Shown piece by piece: positions 61,678-64,000 of a stretch of 64,000 bases of DNA. Every line of letters starts with the position of its first letter. Positions within the stretch are counted from its first letter, which is position 1. The notes beneath the pieces were generated by a model, which did no database searches, was not told the origin of the DNA, and worked only from the letters and a program-made list of their open reading frames with translations. Source of the stretch: Bradyrhizobium sp. SK17 (lineage in GTDB: Bacteria > Pseudomonadota > Alphaproteobacteria > Rhizobiales > Xanthobacteraceae); contig NZ_CP025113.1 in NCBI RefSeq assembly GCF_002831585.1, positions 4,727,001-4,791,000 on the forward strand, read 5' to 3'. The position numbers and the translations under genes were made by a program.

Positions 61678-62310
61678 ATGAGAAAATCGATGTTTCGCGA
61701 CCGGGACGATCACGGCTTTCGGTTTGGCTTCTTCGCCATGGGACGGCACGGCAGAGGCGGCCATCGCTTCGGCCGCGGCGGCCATGGCTTCTTCGGGCGG
61801 GGCGGCGGCGGCGACTTTCCGGGATCGCGGCGGCTCTCGTCGCAGGATCTGCAACTCGTCATCCTGGCGCTGCTCGGCGAGCAGCCGGCGCACGGCTACG
61901 AGCTGATCAAGAAGATCGAGGAGCGATCGGACGGCTTCTACAGCCCGAGCCCGGGCGTGATCTATCCGGCGCTGACCTTCCTCGAGGAGATCGGCCATGC
62001 CAGCGTTACCCAGGACGCGGCCCGCAAGCTCTACAGCATTACCGAGCAGGGCAAGGCGCATCTCGCGGAGAACCGCGCCACCGCGGACACCATTCTCGAG
62101 GCGCTGTCACGGATCGGCCGTCGCATGGAGGAGGTGCGCGAAGCCTTCGCCGGCGTCAGTGATCTCGACAGCGAGGCGTCCGACGATGTGCATCGCGCCC
62201 GTCACGCGCTGAAGAGCGCGTTGCGCCAGAAGCGTGGCTGCGATGCCGCCGAGGCGCGGCGGATCGCGAAAATCCTGGACCGCGCCGCGGCCGAAATCCT
62301 CCAGCAATGA
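61678..62310 (+). CDS. PadR family transcriptional regulator, YqjI-like
   Basis: 210 residues. The first 45 residues are rich in His, Gly, Arg and Phe (DDHGFRFGFFAMGRHGRGGHRFGRG), like the nickel-binding head of E. coli YqjI. The PadR winged helix follows (LSSQDLQLVILALLGEQPAHGYELIKKIEERSDGFYSPSPGVIYPALTFLEE). It may sense metal; E. coli YqjI represses the yqjH iron reductase. Start at 61678 (AAGGA upstream); an ATG at 61654 lies inside the palindrome. The next gene follows within 24 bp. Confidence 0.88.
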   Translation: MRKSMFRDRDDHGFRFGFFAMGRHGRGGHRFGRGGHGFFGRGGGGDFPGSRRLSSQDLQLVILALLGEQPAHGYELIKKIEERSDGFYSPSPGVIYPALTFLEEIGHASVTQDAARKLYSITEQGKAHLAENRATADTILEALSRIGRRMEEVREAFAGVSDLDSEASDDVHRARHALKSALRQKRGCDAAEARRIAKILDRAAAEILQQ

Positions 62311-62333
62311 CGCGGCCGCAAGGGAGACCCTTC

Positions 62334-62978
62334 ATGTACAACGCCGAACCGCACAGCGCGATCGCCGATGGTCGCGTCACCGCCGTCATCGAGCGCCTTC
62401 AGGCCACGCGCCGGGCGCCGGTGAGGGGCAACCCGATGCAGAGCGGCAGCCGCGATCCGCACGACTATGCGGAGCAGGGATTTTCAATTCACCCGGAGCA
62501 GGGCGAATTGATCTATCTCCTGTGCCGCGGCCTGCGCGCCAGGCGCGTCGCCGAGTTCGCGACCTCGGTCGGCATGTCGACGCTGTATTTCGCGGCCGCG
62601 ATGCGCGACAATGGCGGCGGCACCGTGATCGGCTCGGAGATCGTGCCGGCGAAGGTCGTGACCGCGAAGCGCCATCTCGCGGAGGCTGGCCTTGCCGACT
62701 ACGCCGAGATCCGCGAGGGCGATGCGCGCAAGACGCTGCGCGATCTCGGCGGCCCCGTCGACTTCATCCTGATCGATGGCTGGCCGGGCGACAAGGGACC
62801 GACGCTGGCGCGCCAGGTGATCGAGATCGTCGCGCCGCAATTGCGGGTCGGCGGCTATGTCATGAACGACAATGCCGAGGCGGATTTTCTGGAGTTCGTG
62901 CGTGATCCCAAGAATGGCTTCGTGTCGATCACGCTGCCGCTCAAGGGTGGCACCGAACTCTGCCTGAAGGTTGCATAG
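62334..62978 (+). CDS. Class I SAM-dependent O-methyltransferase
   Basis: 214 residues. RRVAEFATSVGMSTLYFAAAM is the SAM-binding loop region, VIGSEIVPAKVV the second strand acidic residue, and PVDFILIDGWPGDK the DG motif typical of caffeoyl-CoA-type O-methyltransferases. The substrate is unknown. ATG at 62334 has GGGAG upstream; an ATG at 62307 overlaps the padR stop (ATGA). It is probably co-transcribed with padR. Confidence 0.88.
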   Translation: MYNAEPHSAIADGRVTAVIERLQATRRAPVRGNPMQSGSRDPHDYAEQGFSIHPEQGELIYLLCRGLRARRVAEFATSVGMSTLYFAAAMRDNGGGTVIGSEIVPAKVVTAKRHLAEAGLADYAEIREGDARKTLRDLGGPVDFILIDGWPGDKGPTLARQVIEIVAPQLRVGGYVMNDNAEADFLEFVRDPKNGFVSITLPLKGGTELCLKVA

Positions 62979-63102
62979 GGGGCGGTTCTTCTCGAAGACA
63001 AGTCCTGCTGGCGTGATTGTGAGCCGTCGTGGCATCACGCCATGCTGGATTTTGTCGACGCTTCTTGCTCTGCTCTCTGAAAAATCAGGAGCGAAGCGCC
63101 GC

Positions 63103-63798
63103 ATGTCCGATATCTCGCCACATCATCCGCTCGACCGTCCGATCTGGAGCGCGCTGACCACACGACAGCGTGACCTCGCGGAGGGCGGTGCCGATGCCCG
63201 ACGCTTCCCGCTCGCGATCGCACCTTTTGCCGATATCGCCGACATGTCGCCGCGGAGCTTTGCCGCGCTGGGCACGCTGCTGTCGGGACCTGATATCGCG
63301 GTGCTGTTCACGCCGGACCCTGTCGCTGTGCCGCCGGAGTTCAAGGTGCTGCTGGCCGAGACCGGCGAGCAGATGATCGGAACGCCTGCCAATTATACCG
63401 CGTCCGACGCCGAGATCGTCAGGCTCGGCGTCGCCGACGTTCCGGCGATGATGGCGTTGACCGAACTGACCAAGCCCGGACCGTTCAGCGCAAGGACGCA
63501 TGAGCTCGGCAACTTCTTCGGCATCCGCGTCGGCGGCGAACTGGTCGCAATGACGGGCGAACGGATGAAGCCGGGGAACTATACCGAGATGACCGCGGTC
63601 TGCGTGCATCCGGACCATCGCGGCCGCGGTTATGCGCAGGCGCTGCTATCGGCGGTCGGCCGCCAGATCGTGGCGCGCGGCGAAATTCCGTTCCTGCATG
63701 TCTTCACCAGCAACGTCTCGGCGATCGCGCTGTACCGCCGCCAGGGCATGGAGATCCGCCGCCGTCTGCACATCACGGTGTTGCAGAATCAAGGGTAG
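63103..63798 (+). CDS. GNAT family N-acetyltransferase
   Basis: 231 residues. The C-terminal half is a GNAT domain: GNFFGIRVGGELVAMTGERMKPGNYTEMTAVCVHPDHRGRGYAQALLSAV carries the acetyl-CoA binding R/Q-x-x-G-x-G/A pattern (HRGRGYA), and FTSNVSAIALYRRQGMEIRRRL ends the fold. The N-terminal 110 residues resemble the FR47-like head. Substrate unknown. ATG at 63103 follows AGGAG. Confidence 0.9.
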   Translation: MSDISPHHPLDRPIWSALTTRQRDLAEGGADARRFPLAIAPFADIADMSPRSFAALGTLLSGPDIAVLFTPDPVAVPPEFKVLLAETGEQMIGTPANYTASDAEIVRLGVADVPAMMALTELTKPGPFSARTHELGNFFGIRVGGELVAMTGERMKPGNYTEMTAVCVHPDHRGRGYAQALLSAVGRQIVARGEIPFLHVFTSNVSAIALYRRQGMEIRRRLHITVLQNQG

Positions 63799-63813
63799 GG
63801 CTGGGCTGGAGGG

Positions 63814-63850
63814 GAACTGTCTACTTAAGTAAATGGGGACGAAACAGTTC
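63814..63850. promoter_or_regulatory. Inverted repeat after the GNAT gene
   Basis: GAACTGT and ACAGTTC are perfect 7-bp arms around 23 bases; the palindrome TACTTAAGTA lies between them (63822-63831). It is AT-rich compared with the surroundings and stands between the GNAT gene and the next gene. Confidence 0.45.
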
Positions 63851-63932
63851 AGTTCAAGAATTGTCAGGTGCGCCTCCCACCGCGTATGTCCCGCCTCCCT
63901 CAAACGCTGGGGATGGAGCGGGGAGCACAGCG

Positions 63933-64000
63933 ATGGCGGTTGCGACTTCAGGCGGATTTGCCCACGAGCGGTTTTCGGCGGCGCGCGAGGCGTTCGAGGC
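63933..64000 (+). CDS. N-terminus of a gene cut by the window end, possibly a serine hydrolase
   Basis: ATG at 63933 has GGGGAG upstream and runs open to the end: MAVATSGGFAHERFSAAREAF. The sequence resembles, from memory, the start of a beta-lactamase-family esterase, but 22 residues cannot prove it. Confidence 0.45.
   Translation, partial: MAVATSGGFAHERFSAAREAFE

Noticed and set aside
1..64000. Prophage, transposase, CRISPR array or toxin-antitoxin system
   Set aside because: I looked for integrases, transposases, regularly spaced repeats and small toxin/antitoxin pairs and saw none.

Overview
The window is a stretch of high-GC alphaproteobacterial chromosome, most likely Bradyrhizobium or a close relative. 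Pointers are the adjacent divK-pleD pair, the EipB/DUF1849 protein, the dinB-DUF3572 overlap, the DUF983-rnr-topA run, and several families of intergenic palindromic repeats of the kind seen in Bradyrhizobium genomes. No phage, plasmid, CRISPR or complete insertion sequence was seen. The species is an inference from gene content.

Layout. 1-11000: a cut-off SBF-type transporter, a Cys-containing GrdB-like protein, a lytic transglycosylase, AzlCD, an orphan Bug-type binding protein, TrmO, then a minus-strand group RidA-GDPD-FemAB-like-HIT, EipB and a second RidA. 11000-15700: DinB with an N-terminal zinc-ribbon-like segment overlapping DUF3572, then the cell-cycle regulators DivK and PleD, and an IclR regulator facing a sulfatase. 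17000-23500: a serine hydrolase, a TetR regulator with a clear operator facing an MFS pump, AmtB followed by a possible 42-residue membrane peptide, a two-helix membrane protein and rpmG with its terminator. 23500-31500: a flavin monooxygenase, a Nudix hydrolase, and the minus-strand unit topA-rnr-DUF983.

31500-48000 is rich in regulator/target pairs: HxlR with SDR, LysR facing a PAT-type acetyltransferase-MFS pair (followed by an M20 peptidase), LysR facing an MFS pump, a second LysR facing another MFS pump, OhrR facing Ohr-cupin, an EF-hand protein and a two-component system. Many intergenic regions here carry inverted repeats that look like the cognate operators. 48000-53500 holds a BamA-type outer-membrane protein outside its usual gene cluster, a small ATPase, and rtcB directly followed by tRNA-Cys, with an intrinsic terminator in the rtcB leader. 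53500-64000 carries an OFA-like MFS protein, a TPR/winged-helix regulator next to a beta-propeller protein, a class III nucleotide cyclase, SRPBCC and HD proteins, a GlxA-type regulator, a YqjI-like PadR with an O-methyltransferase, a GNAT enzyme and the start of another gene.

Most of the window is ordinary core and accessory metabolism. The parts most worth following up are the rtcB leader and rtcB-tRNA-Cys junction, the peptide after amtB, the GrdB-like protein with Cys in place of Sec, and the stand-alone bamA beside a two-component system.
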